Positions 7,648 through 15,828 of a stretch of DNA of 55,906 nt are shown piece by piece (the stretch's first letter is position 1; every line of letters begins with the position of its first letter). This DNA comes from an uncultured Lachnospiraceae bacterium (GTDB taxonomy: Bacteria > Bacillota > Clostridia > Lachnospirales > Lachnospiraceae). The notes under the pieces were generated by a model. That model was not told where the DNA came from and did no database searches. It saw only the letters and a list, made by a program, of their open reading frames with translations. A program made the translations under genes and the position numbers. Where the stretch lies: the NCBI GenBank assembly GCA_947167155.1, contig CAMVHB010000009.1, forward strand, positions 1 through 55,906, in the 5' to 3' direction.

Positions 7648-9132
7648 TCAAGCGATGACTTCCTTCATCGCGTCATAGATACCCTTTGAGTCGATCTCGT
7701 GAAGATACTTCTTGACTTCATCCGAGAAGCCGGCAAGGTTCTTGAGAGAGTCATCAAAGAAGGCTTCATTATTGATGACAGCGTCAGCGAGAGTGTCAAG
7801 ATCGTCATCCTTGTGGTCATAGTAGAAGTCGAGAACGAAATCATCATCCTTGATCTCGTAAGCGTCGCCGTTCGGGCGCTTTGCTTTAAGGCAGCCTTCG
7901 CCCTTTTCGGTCCCGTTGTGATAGAACATGATATAAGCCGCAAATGAGAAAGCGAGGCAGGGCGCGATGGCTCCGTCCTTCCTCTTTGCATATTCAAGGA
8001 GAGAGGGCATACAGCGGGCCTTCCACTTTGATGTGGAATTCAGCGATATCGAAAGCAGCAGATGGTCAACGAAAGGATTGTTGAAGCGGCTTGTGACATC
8101 AGACGCAAACTGCATGAGGTCATCCTTCGGAAGGTCGAGTGTAGGTATTACCTCATCATAAAGTGTCTTGTTCATGAAACCGTGGATCACTTCATCATTC
8201 ATGCAGTCGCGGACTATATTCTGTCCCGAAAGATAAGCTGCCATGATGAAGGAGGTGTGAGCACCGTTTAAGATACGGACTTTTCTCTGCTTATAGGGCT
8301 TCACATCCGGAACAACGATAATGGGAAGACCGGCTTTCTCTACGGGGAATTCGTCCTTGATAGAGTCGGGACCTTCGATGACCCAGAAGCCGAAGACCTC
8401 TCCGACGTCAAGGAGGTTGTCCTTGTAGCCAAGCTCCTCGCAAAGAGCGTCAGCTTCATTTCTCGGATAGCCCGGAACGATCCTGTCAACGAGGGTGGAG
8501 CAGAATACGTTTTCCTTCTCGACCCAGTTCTTGAAATCATCCTCAAGACCCCAGAGCTCGATATATTTCTCAACGCACTTCTTCAATTCCGCGCCGTTGT
8601 TGTCGATGAGCTCGCAGGAAAGGATAATGAAGCCGGGAAGAGAGTTCTTGAACCTTCTGTAGAGGAAGGCTGTGAGCTTTCCGGGGAAGGAAGAAGGCGG
8701 CGCGTCATCCTTTTTACAGGAAGGATCAAAGGCGATACCTGCCTCCGTGGTATTTGAAACTATGAAGCGAAGATCCTTGTTGTCAGCGCAGGACATAAGG
8801 GCTTCAAAATCCTCATAAGGATTGAGGCAGCGGGAGATACAGGAGATCACCCTTCTTCTGTCCACCTTCTGACCATTTTCAGAGCCTCTGAGGAAGAGTG
8901 TGTAGAGGCCCTGCTGGTCATTTATCATGGGAGCGAGTCCCTGTCCGATAGGCTGTGTTACGACAACCTTTGAATCAAAGCCTGCCTTTTCATTCAGCAG
9001 GTCGATAAAGCAGTCAACAAAGGCGCGGAGGAAATTCCCTTCTCCGAACTGAAGAACCCGCTCGGGCGCGTCCTTTAAGAGATAACCGTCATACCCCTTG
9101 TCCTCAAGTGTTTTGTAGCTTAGCAATTCCAT
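7648..9132 (-). CDS. uxaB: Tagaturonate reductase (altronate oxidoreductase)
   Basis: A 494-residue member of the mannitol dehydrogenase family. The N-terminal Rossmann region begins RVLQFGEGNFLRAFVDCF, and the C-terminal domain carries the family motif KVRILNGAHTSFIMAAYLSG (conserved Lys, Asn and His). It reduces D-tagaturonate to D-altronate with NADH. Length and order match UxaB of galacturonate operons. An AGGAGGGG site lies before the ATG. It lies between uxaC and uxaA with short gaps. Confidence 0.95.
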   Translation of the reverse strand: MELLSYKTLEDKGYDGYLLKDAPERVLQFGEGNFLRAFVDCFIDLLNEKAGFDSKVVVTQPIGQGLAPMINDQQGLYTLFLRGSENGQKVDRRRVISCISRCLNPYEDFEALMSCADNKDLRFIVSNTTEAGIAFDPSCKKDDAPPSSFPGKLTAFLYRRFKNSLPGFIILSCELIDNNGAELKKCVEKYIELWGLEDDFKNWVEKENVFCSTLVDRIVPGYPRNEADALCEELGYKDNLLDVGEVFGFWVIEGPDSIKDEFPVEKAGLPIIVVPDVKPYKQRKVRILNGAHTSFIMAAYLSGQNIVRDCMNDEVIHGFMNKTLYDEVIPTLDLPKDDLMQFASDVTSRFNNPFVDHLLLSISLNSTSKWKARCMPSLLEYAKRKDGAIAPCLAFSFAAYIMFYHNGTEKGEGCLKAKRPNGDAYEIKDDDFVLDFYYDHKDDDLDTLADAVINNEAFFDDSLKNLAGFSDEVKKYLHEIDSKGIYDAMKEVIA

Positions 9133-9153
9133 TTTTAACCCCTCCTTTATAAA

Positions 9154-10587
9154 TTAAATACCAAAGTATCTTTCAGCGTTCTTGTAAGAAATGCCTTCAA
9201 CTATCCTCTTAAGAGCCTTTTCGTCATTCGGATATTCCCCGTCCTCAACGAACTGTCCCACGATATTGCACATTATCCTTCTGAAATAATCATGCCTTGT
9301 ATACGAAAGGAACGAGCGGGAGTCTGTGAGCATCCCGACGAAGTTTCCGAGGAGCCCGAGGTTGCCGAGAGACCTCATCTGCGCCTCCATGCCGTCCTTT
9401 GTATCGAGGAACCACCATGCCGCGCCGGTCTGGATCTTCCCGGGGATCTCCGAGGACTGGAACGCGCCGGAGATCGTCGTGATGATATTGAAGTCCGATG
9501 CGTCGAGAGAGAAGAGGATCGTCTTCGGGAGATTTCCCTCTTTTTCAAGAGATGAAAGGAGGCAGGCGAGCTCGTCGTTGCAGGTGGATTTCCTGATGAT
9601 GTCAAAGCCCGTGTCAGGTCCTTCTATCTTGAACATCCTCTCATTGACATTTCTCGTGCAGGAATAATGAATTTCCATGACAACATCATTCTTTTTGTAT
9701 TCTCTTGCAAGGTGCTGGATTATCGCGGTCTGATAGCCGTCGATCTCGTCCTTTGTGAGGACCTCGCCGGCCATAGCCTTTTTGAAAGCAGCATTGACCT
9801 CATCCTTTGAAGCCTCTCTGAAGGGAACATAATCGATGCCGTGATCGGAAGCCCTGCAGCCATGCTCTTTGAAGAAGGAAAGCCTCTGTGAAAGAGCGTC
9901 CATCACATCATCCGCGGAGTCGAGGCTGTCTTTTCCGACAGACTTCGCGAGAGCTTTTATATAATCCGTAAAGCCTGCCTTTCCGATATTGATCGCCTTG
10001 TCGGGGCGGAAGGAGGGGCAGACCATGAATTCTATTGACTTGTCGGCAAGGATCTTCTCGTGCCACTCAAGGGTGTCAATGGGATCGTCCGTAGTGCCGA
10101 TGTATTTCACATTTGATTTTCTGATAATGCCGCGAACGGTGAGATTCGGGTCGTTCTGAAGCATATCGCGCGTCTTTTCAAAGATCTCTTCCGCGGTATC
10201 GGGGGTAAGGGCAGTTTCAATACCGAAGTATTTCTTCAGCTCGAGATTGCACCAGTGGTACATGGGATTTCCTATCGCCATTGTGAGTGCATCGGCGAAG
10301 GCCTTGAATTTTTCGATGGGAGCAGCGTCGCCTGTGATAAGGTTTTCGTCAACGCCGTTTGAGCGCATCACGCGCCATTTGTAATGGTCTCCGAAATAGG
10401 AGCCGTCCGGATTCTTTCCGCCGAGCCAGACCTCAGAAATGTCATTGTAGCGGCGGTCTTCGAAGATCTCCTTCGGGGAGATGTGACAGTGGTAATCGAT
10501 GAGAGGGAGATTTTCGGAGTAATCGTGAAAGAGGTGCTTCGCGGTCTCGTTCTTCAGCATGAAATCCTTGTCCATGAATGCTTTCAT
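9154..10587 (-). CDS. uxaC: Glucuronate/galacturonate isomerase
   Basis: A 477-residue amidohydrolase-fold isomerase converting D-galacturonate to D-tagaturonate (or glucuronate to fructuronate). The metal site begins at DYHCHISPKEI; the VWLGG and DHYKWRVMRSNG segments are typical of UxaC. As the first gene of the seven-gene operon it has an untranslated leader that contains a LacI-type palindrome. The ATG at 10587 has a GGAAGGGAAT site; the second Met five codons later is less well spaced. No uxuA/uxuB is in the window, so the tagaturonate branch is the one supported. Confidence 0.95.
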   Translation of the reverse strand: MKAFMDKDFMLKNETAKHLFHDYSENLPLIDYHCHISPKEIFEDRRYNDISEVWLGGKNPDGSYFGDHYKWRVMRSNGVDENLITGDAAPIEKFKAFADALTMAIGNPMYHWCNLELKKYFGIETALTPDTAEEIFEKTRDMLQNDPNLTVRGIIRKSNVKYIGTTDDPIDTLEWHEKILADKSIEFMVCPSFRPDKAINIGKAGFTDYIKALAKSVGKDSLDSADDVMDALSQRLSFFKEHGCRASDHGIDYVPFREASKDEVNAAFKKAMAGEVLTKDEIDGYQTAIIQHLAREYKKNDVVMEIHYSCTRNVNERMFKIEGPDTGFDIIRKSTCNDELACLLSSLEKEGNLPKTILFSLDASDFNIITTISGAFQSSEIPGKIQTGAAWWFLDTKDGMEAQMRSLGNLGLLGNFVGMLTDSRSFLSYTRHDYFRRIMCNIVGQFVEDGEYPNDEKALKRIVEGISYKNAERYFGI

Positions 10588-10618
10588 AAGAGATTCCCTT
10601 CCTTTCCTTACTGAAAAA

Positions 10619-10632
10619 TGTAAGCGCTTACA
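10619..10632. promoter_or_regulatory. LacI-family operator upstream of uxaC
   Basis: Perfect 14-bp palindrome TGTAAGCGCTTACA with the central CG step typical of LacI/GalR operators. It lies just downstream of the predicted start of transcription for the uxaC operon. The same sequence occurs at 11811-11824 and, with one mismatch, at 15155-15168. Confidence 0.85.
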
Positions 10633-10645
10633 TCAAAGTGAGATA

Positions 10646-10674
10646 ATAATATTACCATGAGTTGAAAAAGTCAA
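10646..10674 (-). promoter_or_regulatory. Predicted promoter of the uxaCBA-eda-kinase operon
   Basis: On the minus strand a -35 TTGACT (10669-10674), a 17-base spacer and a -10 TATTAT (10646-10651) precede the operator. The -35 overlaps the stop codon of the LacI gene, so hexuronate genes can be transcribed independently of the regulator. Confidence 0.65.
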
Positions 10675-11672
10675 TGATTTGTTGTGCCTCTTTGAACCAC
10701 TGTGCAGGCGACGCTTGTGCGCCTGGGGACAAAACCGTTCCCGGAAAGGACTGAGAAGAGTCTGATGACAGTATCATCGCAGATCTTTTCAAGCTTGTTG
10801 TCCACTGATGTAAGTTCGGGGGTTGTAGCAAGTGCAAGTTCAGAATTGTTGTAGCCGATTATCGAAAGATCCTTTGGAACGCTGACACCATGCTTCATAG
10901 CGTATTTCAGCACACCCACGGCCATGGCATCGTCGGTCGCAAAGCAGGCATCAAAGTCCGGGTGATTCTCTTCGAGATATGAAACGGTCTCCTCAATATT
11001 GTTTCTGATATGGCACATCAAAGAAGGGTTGGGCGCTATTCCCGCTTCCTCAAGCGCCTGTTCGTAACCGGCCTTCTTCTTTTTCGCCGAATAGCTTTCG
11101 GAGTCAGTGAGGAAGAGGATCCTGTTCCTTCCGTTTTCGATCAGTTTTTTTGTAAGGTCGAGGGAGACTGCATAATCATTTGAGAATGTGCAGAATATGT
11201 TTTCGGCGTCAACATCGCCGTTTATAAGGAAAAGGGGCTTTTTTTGAGCAGCCTTTTCTATGTAACCTGTATTGTGCGACTTCGTATCGGAACCTGCATA
11301 AGTGGAGCCGATCAGGATCATAGCGTCGATCCGCTCTTCGAGGAGCATCCTGATATGCTCTTCTTTTTCTTCTGCACGAAAGCCGGAGCAGGAGAGGAGC
11401 ATATTGTAATCCTTATCGTGAAGCCTTCTTTCTATGAGGGCTACTGCTCGAGCCATATAGTTGTCGGAGATGTCGGGAACGAGAACGCCCACTGCACGGG
11501 TCGACTCACCGGAAAGCCCACGGGCAAAGATGTTCGGAGTATAATCCTCCTCCGCTATTACCTTCATGACTTTTTCCTTCGTTTTTTCACTGACCTTGTC
11601 CGAGCCGTTTAAGACTCTTGATACAGTTGCGATGGAAACGCCGGATTTTTCCGCTATGTCATAGATATTCAT
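10671..11672 (-). CDS. LacI-family transcriptional regulator of uronate/pectin genes
   Basis: A 333-residue regulator. The N-terminal helix-turn-helix and hinge read MNIYDIAEKSGVSIATVSRV and continue with the usual LNGSDKVSEKT, followed by a periplasmic-binding-protein-like sugar-binding domain (GVLVPDISDNYMARAV, ATDDAMAVGVL, IIGYNNSELA). It lies directly upstream of the uxaC operon and divergent to the MATE-esterase pair, each of which has the palindrome TGTAAGCGCTTACA. That the protein binds this palindrome is inferred from family and position. The effector may be galacturonate, tagaturonate or KDG; this is not visible in the sequence. Confidence 0.92.
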   Translation of the reverse strand: MNIYDIAEKSGVSIATVSRVLNGSDKVSEKTKEKVMKVIAEEDYTPNIFARGLSGESTRAVGVLVPDISDNYMARAVALIERRLHDKDYNMLLSCSGFRAEEKEEHIRMLLEERIDAMILIGSTYAGSDTKSHNTGYIEKAAQKKPLFLINGDVDAENIFCTFSNDYAVSLDLTKKLIENGRNRILFLTDSESYSAKKKKAGYEQALEEAGIAPNPSLMCHIRNNIEETVSYLEENHPDFDACFATDDAMAVGVLKYAMKHGVSVPKDLSIIGYNNSELALATTPELTSVDNKLEKICDDTVIRLFSVLSGNGFVPRRTSVACTVVQRGTTNH

Positions 11673-11723
11673 CTTGACGCCTTCCTAAAAAAGACTGAAA
11701 GGAACCATATAAGAACTGCCGAT

Positions 11724-11757
11724 CATCCGGTCTTTTTCGTCAAAAGTTGACCGGATG
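11724..11757. promoter_or_regulatory. Inverted repeat in the lacI-MATE divergent region
   Basis: CATCCGGTC (11724-11732) and GACCGGATG (11749-11757) form a perfect 9-bp inverted repeat. Inside it lies GTCAAAAGTTGAC (11739-11751), also palindromic. A possible MATE promoter overlaps it: TTGACC (11747-11752), 17 bases, TATCTT (11770-11775). It may be a second operator, for example for autoregulation of the LacI gene. Confidence 0.45.
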
Positions 11758-11810
11758 TAAAAAAAGTTCTATCTTATATCTATAAAATCCGCTTGAATGA
11801 TACATCATCA

Positions 11811-11824
11811 TGTAAGCGCTTACA
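11811..11824. promoter_or_regulatory. LacI-family operator upstream of MATE-pectinesterase
   Basis: Perfect copy of TGTAAGCGCTTACA, 25 bases before the MATE start, identical to the site at 10619-10632. Confidence 0.85.
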
Positions 11825-11848
11825 AGTCGTTTTTATTTTTTTTTGTCA

Positions 11849-13210
11849 ATGAAAGAAAAAAGAAACAATCTTCAGATGATGACGGAGACTCCCGTACCGA
11901 GACTTGTCGTAACACTCGGGATCCCGGCCATTATTTCCATGTTCGTGACCTCCATATACAATATGGCGGACACTTATTTTGTATCGATGATCGGGACCTC
12001 TGCCTCGGGAGCGGTGGGAGTGGTATTCGGTCTGCAGGCAGTGATGCAGGCCTTCGGTTTCATGTTCGGACACGGAGCCGGCAGCATCATAGCGAGGCAC
12101 CTCGGCGCGGGAGACAAGGAGCAGGCTACGAAAACAGCCTCCACATCCTTTTTCATGTCGATCGCCACGGGTCTCATCATTACAATTCTCGGGCTGATAC
12201 TCATCGATCCCGTGATGAGGCTTTTCGGTGCAACAGAGACCATCCTTCCCTATGCCCGGGAATACGGCGTCTTTGTCCTCATAGGCGCGCCTTTTATCAC
12301 AGCCTCCTGTGTCATGAACAATATCCTCCGTTATGAGGGGCGGGCTCTCCTTGCAATGGTGGGACTGACCTTTGGCGGGATACTGAATATCGGACTCGAT
12401 CCCTTGTTCATGTTCGGTCTTTCGCTCGGGACAAGGGGCGCCGGGCTTTCCACCATGCTCTCACAGATGATCAGTTTTCTGATTCTGCTCTCAATGTTCC
12501 TGCGGAGAAAGAGCGACAGCAGGATTCAGATAACGATGGTCTCAAGGAAGGCAAAGGATCTTTTTGAGATAATTTCGATCGGCTTTGCCTCGTTTATCAG
12601 GCAGGGACTTAACTCCGTCTCCACCATGATCCTCAACAACCAGGCGGCCTTCTTCGGAGGCGATCCTGCGGTCGCGGCGATGAGTATCACAAACAGGATG
12701 GTCTTTCTCGTTTTTTCAGTCGCTCTCGGTGTGGGGCAGGGCTTCCAGCCGGTTGCGGGCTTTAATTACGGGGCGGGGAAGTTTCGACGGGTTCGGCAGG
12801 GGTTCTTTTTTACATTATCTATCGGTGCGCTTTTCATAGGCGCTGCATCTATAGTGACCTTCATCTTTGCAGGGAATATAATGGCCTTCTTCAGGGACGA
12901 CCCACTCGTGATAGAGATAGGGACACCGGCGCTTCGGGCGGCAAGCCTGGTCCTTATCAGCCACCCCTTTGCCGTCACTTCGAACATGCTCTTTCAGAGT
13001 CTCGGAAAGGCCGGCAGGGCCTCCTTCCTGTCAGCCTTAAGGAGCGGGCTTTTCTTCATTCCGCTCGTACTGATACTCCCGCAGTTTTTCGGACTTCAGG
13101 GAGTCTGGCTCTCGCAGCCCGTTGCTGATGTCCTGACTGCAGTGGTTTCCTTTCCTTTTGCGCTGCAATATACCTCGCATCTTAAAAAACTGGAGGCTGT
13201 CAAGCTATGA
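11849..13210 (+). CDS. MATE-family multidrug/metabolite exporter
   Basis: A polytopic membrane protein of about 453 residues with the typical MATE opening (TPVPRLVVTLGIPAIISMF, YNMADTYFV) and two homologous six-helix halves. MATE proteins export organic compounds by sodium or proton antiport. ATG 11849 is chosen over TTG 11843 and over an internal ATG at 11877; none has a clear ribosome site, and the upstream sequence is T-rich, so initiation is uncertain. The gene is preceded by a LacI-type operator and overlaps the pectin methylesterase start by four bases (ATGA), so the two are translationally coupled. An export role linked to pectin use is inference; its substrate is unknown. Confidence 0.85.
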   Translation: MKEKRNNLQMMTETPVPRLVVTLGIPAIISMFVTSIYNMADTYFVSMIGTSASGAVGVVFGLQAVMQAFGFMFGHGAGSIIARHLGAGDKEQATKTASTSFFMSIATGLIITILGLILIDPVMRLFGATETILPYAREYGVFVLIGAPFITASCVMNNILRYEGRALLAMVGLTFGGILNIGLDPLFMFGLSLGTRGAGLSTMLSQMISFLILLSMFLRRKSDSRIQITMVSRKAKDLFEIISIGFASFIRQGLNSVSTMILNNQAAFFGGDPAVAAMSITNRMVFLVFSVALGVGQGFQPVAGFNYGAGKFRRVRQGFFFTLSIGALFIGAASIVTFIFAGNIMAFFRDDPLVIEIGTPALRAASLVLISHPFAVTSNMLFQSLGKAGRASFLSALRSGLFFIPLVLILPQFFGLQGVWLSQPVADVLTAVVSFPFALQYTSHLKKLEAVKL

Positions 13211-13962
13211 ACAGGATAATATCGGAATCCAATATTACGATCGAAGGACAGGAGTTTACGGGAAACCTTTCCGCAAGAATGTCTCATCCGGACGGGCGGC
13301 CATATCACACCTTCAGGACCTATACTCTCCTTGTTGACGGAAACAATGTGACCTTCAAAAAATGCGTTTTTTCAAATACTGCAGGACCCGGGGAGACTGT
13401 AGGACAGGCCATAGCCCTTTATCTTGACGGGGATGACATAAAGCTTTTTGACTGTGTTCTGAAAGGACATCAGGACACGCTCTTTCTTGCACCGCTTCCC
13501 GAGAAGGAATTTGAAAAGGACGGGTTTCTCGGCCCGAAGCAGTTTACTGGGAGGACTCCGAGGAAATATTATTTTGAAAACTGCCTGATAGAAGGCGGAG
13601 TGGACTTCGTTTTTGGAGGGGGAGAGTGCGTTTTCAAGCACTGCGAGTTCAGAAGTGTAGAGGCCGGATATGTGTTTGCGCCTTCAACGCCGAAGGGACA
13701 GGAAGTCGGCTTCTATTGTGAGGACTGTACTTTTTCGCATTCAGATGATGTTGATGTGGAGAGCACCTATCTTGGACGCCCGTGGAGAGAGTACGCGCGC
13801 GTCACATTGAAAAACTGCTTCCTCGGCGACCATATAAAGAAAGAAGGCTGGCATGACTGGGGGAAGGAAGGGGCGCGAGTTAATTCATTATTCATAGAAG
13901 AGGGCTCCCATGGCCCGGGTGCAGAAGGAGCGATGCGGCCGGACTGGGTAAGGTTTTCCTGA
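13207..13962 (+). CDS. Cytoplasmic pectin methylesterase (CE8)
   Basis: A 251-residue right-handed beta-helix esterase that removes methyl esters from galacturonate units. All CE8 catalytic motifs are visible: GQAIAL (about residue 65), QDTLF (about 88), VDFVFG (about 132) and YLGRPWRE (about 188), giving the two catalytic Asp and the Arg. There is no signal peptide, and it is shorter than secreted family members (usually about 300 or more), starting directly in the helix and lacking the usual GxYxE segment. It would therefore act on imported methylated oligogalacturonides. It is coupled to the MATE gene by ATGA overlap. A large palindrome begins two bases after its stop. Confidence 0.9.
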   Translation: MNRIISESNITIEGQEFTGNLSARMSHPDGRPYHTFRTYTLLVDGNNVTFKKCVFSNTAGPGETVGQAIALYLDGDDIKLFDCVLKGHQDTLFLAPLPEKEFEKDGFLGPKQFTGRTPRKYYFENCLIEGGVDFVFGGGECVFKHCEFRSVEAGYVFAPSTPKGQEVGFYCEDCTFSHSDDVDVESTYLGRPWREYARVTLKNCFLGDHIKKEGWHDWGKEGARVNSLFIEEGSHGPGAEGAMRPDWVRFS

Positions 13963-13964
13963 TC

Positions 13965-14132
13965 ACTAGTGTGGCACTTTACAATTAGCTATACACTTTC
14001 TGCTTGCCAGAATTACTTGCTGCTGCGTTGTTTTCGGTCAGCGATGCCACCGCATCGCCTCCCTCAAACGCCTTGCACCAAGTAATTCTGCCTACGCATA
14101 AAGTATATGCAATTGTAAAGTGACACACTAGT
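13965..14132. repeat. 168-bp imperfect palindrome (MITE-like or bidirectional terminator)
   Basis: Arms begin and end with ACTAGTGT/ACACTAGT (13965 and 14132). They share CACTTTACAATT, TATAC and CAGAATTACTTG with the reverse complement, and a perfect inner hairpin GCGATGC-CACC-GCATCGC sits near the centre. It fills the whole gap between two convergent genes, its last base falling in the AraC stop codon. It encodes nothing evident. It could be a non-autonomous mobile element or a structural terminator. Confidence 0.8.
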
Positions 14133-14989
14133 CAGTCCTCAATACCTTCAAGGCTTTCCATCAGTTTGGCATCAGAGATATGGGTTTTCCGATATTCGCG
14201 CGGAGACATCTCATAGATCCGTCTGAAACAGTCCTTGAAATAATTCGGATCCGAGAAGCCGCAGTTTGACGATACCTCCGAGATCCTGTGATCTGTTGAG
14301 AGAAGCTCAGTGGAAGCCTTTCGAAGCCTTGTCAGAGTGACATATTCCTTCATTCCCATGCCGGTCTTTGACTTGAACTTCTTTGAAAAATAAGAGGGGG
14401 AGAGCCCTGCCTGCTTTGCAAGAGTGTTGAGATCCAGCGGCTGAGAATAGTTTTCATTGATGTAGTTTACAACATTCGTGATCACATCAGAAGGGTCGTC
14501 TTCCTTATCCTTTGAATGGGAGAGGGAATAGCGCATTACATAAAGGAACATCTCGCGAAGGAGGAGCTTTGTGATCATCAGGGAATATCTGTCGTTCAGC
14601 CTTCCTTCAGTGATCATGCGGTCAAAGATACCGGTGAGCTCGTCGCGGTAAGCGGCCGTGATGGTGCCGGAGGAAAAGTCGAGCGACTCCTTGACGTCTG
14701 TGTAGAAGGGGATTCCGTCCTCGCAGAGATCGCTGAAGTTGAAGTAGATATTTATCCTTACGCAGGTGCTCCTGTAAAAGGCATAATGTGAGATACCGGG
14801 AGGTATAAGGGCAAAATCGCCCGCCTTCATATTCAGGACCTTTCTGCCTGAGAAGAGACTTGCCTCGCCGCTCCTTACATAATAGAACTCGTAGTAGGCA
14901 TGTTTGTGGGCTACGGGCATCTTGTAATCGGCGTTTCGGGTCAACTGGTTTATGTAGATCCTGTCTATCATTTCATCCGAGGTCCTCAT
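14132..14989 (-). CDS. AraC-family regulator with cupin-type sensor domain
   Basis: A 285-residue protein. The N-terminal beta-barrel (HKHAYYEFYYVRSGEASLF, LNMKAGDFALIPPGISHYAF) is the AraC-type ligand pocket. The C-terminal 100 residues hold two helix-turn-helix motifs (LNTLAKQAGLSPSYFSKKFK and ISEVSSNCGFSDPNYFKDCF) ending in the SPREYRK signature. The start follows an AGGAGGAAG site. It is divergent from the ABC-transporter locus, so it likely activates that locus in response to a pectin-derived sugar, in addition to LacI-type repression; the ligand is not visible. Cytoplasmic. Confidence 0.9.
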   Translation of the reverse strand: MRTSDEMIDRIYINQLTRNADYKMPVAHKHAYYEFYYVRSGEASLFSGRKVLNMKAGDFALIPPGISHYAFYRSTCVRINIYFNFSDLCEDGIPFYTDVKESLDFSSGTITAAYRDELTGIFDRMITEGRLNDRYSLMITKLLLREMFLYVMRYSLSHSKDKEDDPSDVITNVVNYINENYSQPLDLNTLAKQAGLSPSYFSKKFKSKTGMGMKEYVTLTRLRKASTELLSTDHRISEVSSNCGFSDPNYFKDCFRRIYEMSPREYRKTHISDAKLMESLEGIED

Positions 14990-15111
14990 GATCTTCCTCC
15001 TGCGTAAAAAAGAGCAATCTCAACATATTTTTACCTGTCAGTTTTTAACAGTATACACAAACAAGAACAAAAAATCAGTAGTTTTCTTACGAAAAATCAC
15101 TAATTTTTATG

Positions 15112-15140
15112 TTGTAATTGCAGTAATAAGCATTTATACT
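15112..15140 (+). promoter_or_regulatory. Predicted promoter of the pectin ABC-transporter locus
   Basis: A -35 TTGTAA (15112-15117), a 17-base spacer and a -10 TATACT (15135-15140) precede a LacI-type operator by 14 bases. No strong terminator was found between this promoter and the end of kduD except a hairpin after the binding-protein gene. Confidence 0.65.
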
Positions 15141-15154
15141 TTGAAGGTGTTTTT

Positions 15155-15168
15155 GGTAAGCGCTTACA
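15155..15168. promoter_or_regulatory. LacI-family operator upstream of the ABC locus
   Basis: GGTAAGCGCTTACA matches the two perfect operators at 10619 and 11811 in 13 of 14 positions and sits near the predicted transcription start, suited to repression. Confidence 0.8.
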
Positions 15169-15205
15169 TTTGTGCTTACAAAAATCTGAAAACGCGGGCG
15201 GTGCA

Positions 15206-15826
15206 ATGGATAGAAGGATCAGCTTCAACACATACAGGATAATAGACCTCTTCTTCTTTGCCCTGATGGTGGGAGTGGCCGAGTACATTCTCGTTATGGC
15301 GGCTTCGAGGTGGTTTCGGTTTGAGCTCTACACCGTATCGGTCACGGCAGGTCTTACCGCTATAGTGTATATGCGCTGGGGACCTTTCGGTATGATCCAT
15401 GCCGTATTGGGAGGACTTGTATATGTGCTCGCGAACCCGGCAGCGCTTTCAAACGAAGAGCTTTTCAGGGAGATACTCATATACTGTGTTGGAAATCTCT
15501 TCTCAGCCTTCGTGATGATACTGTTCGTGAATCCCGGCAGGGCGAAGATCAGAAAAGGCATCCTTACAGCCGTAGGCTACGGTCTTCTGACACAGCTTCT
15601 GATGGAGGTCGGAAGAGGGATCGTATCGATGTTCTTCAACTTCGGACCTGACGCGATAAGAAAATTCATTACCTATGATGCGCTGACATTCCTTTTCACA
15701 GCGCTGATCGTAGGAATAGCTTCAAGGCTGGACGGAATATTTGAGTATCAGAGGGATTATATTCTGAGACAGCAGAAAGAAAGAGAAAGAGAAAAGGAAG
15801 ACGGTTTCAAAGAAGGGGAGACTTAA
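15206..15826 (+). CDS. Polytopic membrane protein, ECF S-component-like, first gene of ABC locus
   Basis: A protein of 206 residues with about six hydrophobic segments (for example IDLFFFALMVGVAEYILVMA, FLFTALIVGIASRLDG) and a charged, probably coiled-coil cytoplasmic tail (EYQRDYILRQQKEREREK). The size, helix number and the segment RWGPFGMIHAVLGGLVYVL resemble the substrate-binding S components of energy-coupling-factor transporters, but I cannot name a family. The ATG at 15206 is used; the longer frame from TTG 15170 starts inside the operator and is unlikely. Only a weak ribosome site is visible. It precedes lplB-type permease by two bases, so it is probably an accessory subunit of that importer. 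Confidence 0.65.
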   Translation: MDRRISFNTYRIIDLFFFALMVGVAEYILVMAASRWFRFELYTVSVTAGLTAIVYMRWGPFGMIHAVLGGLVYVLANPAALSNEELFREILIYCVGNLFSAFVMILFVNPGRAKIRKGILTAVGYGLLTQLLMEVGRGIVSMFFNFGPDAIRKFITYDALTFLFTALIVGIASRLDGIFEYQRDYILRQQKEREREKEDGFKEGET

Positions 15827-15828
15827 AG

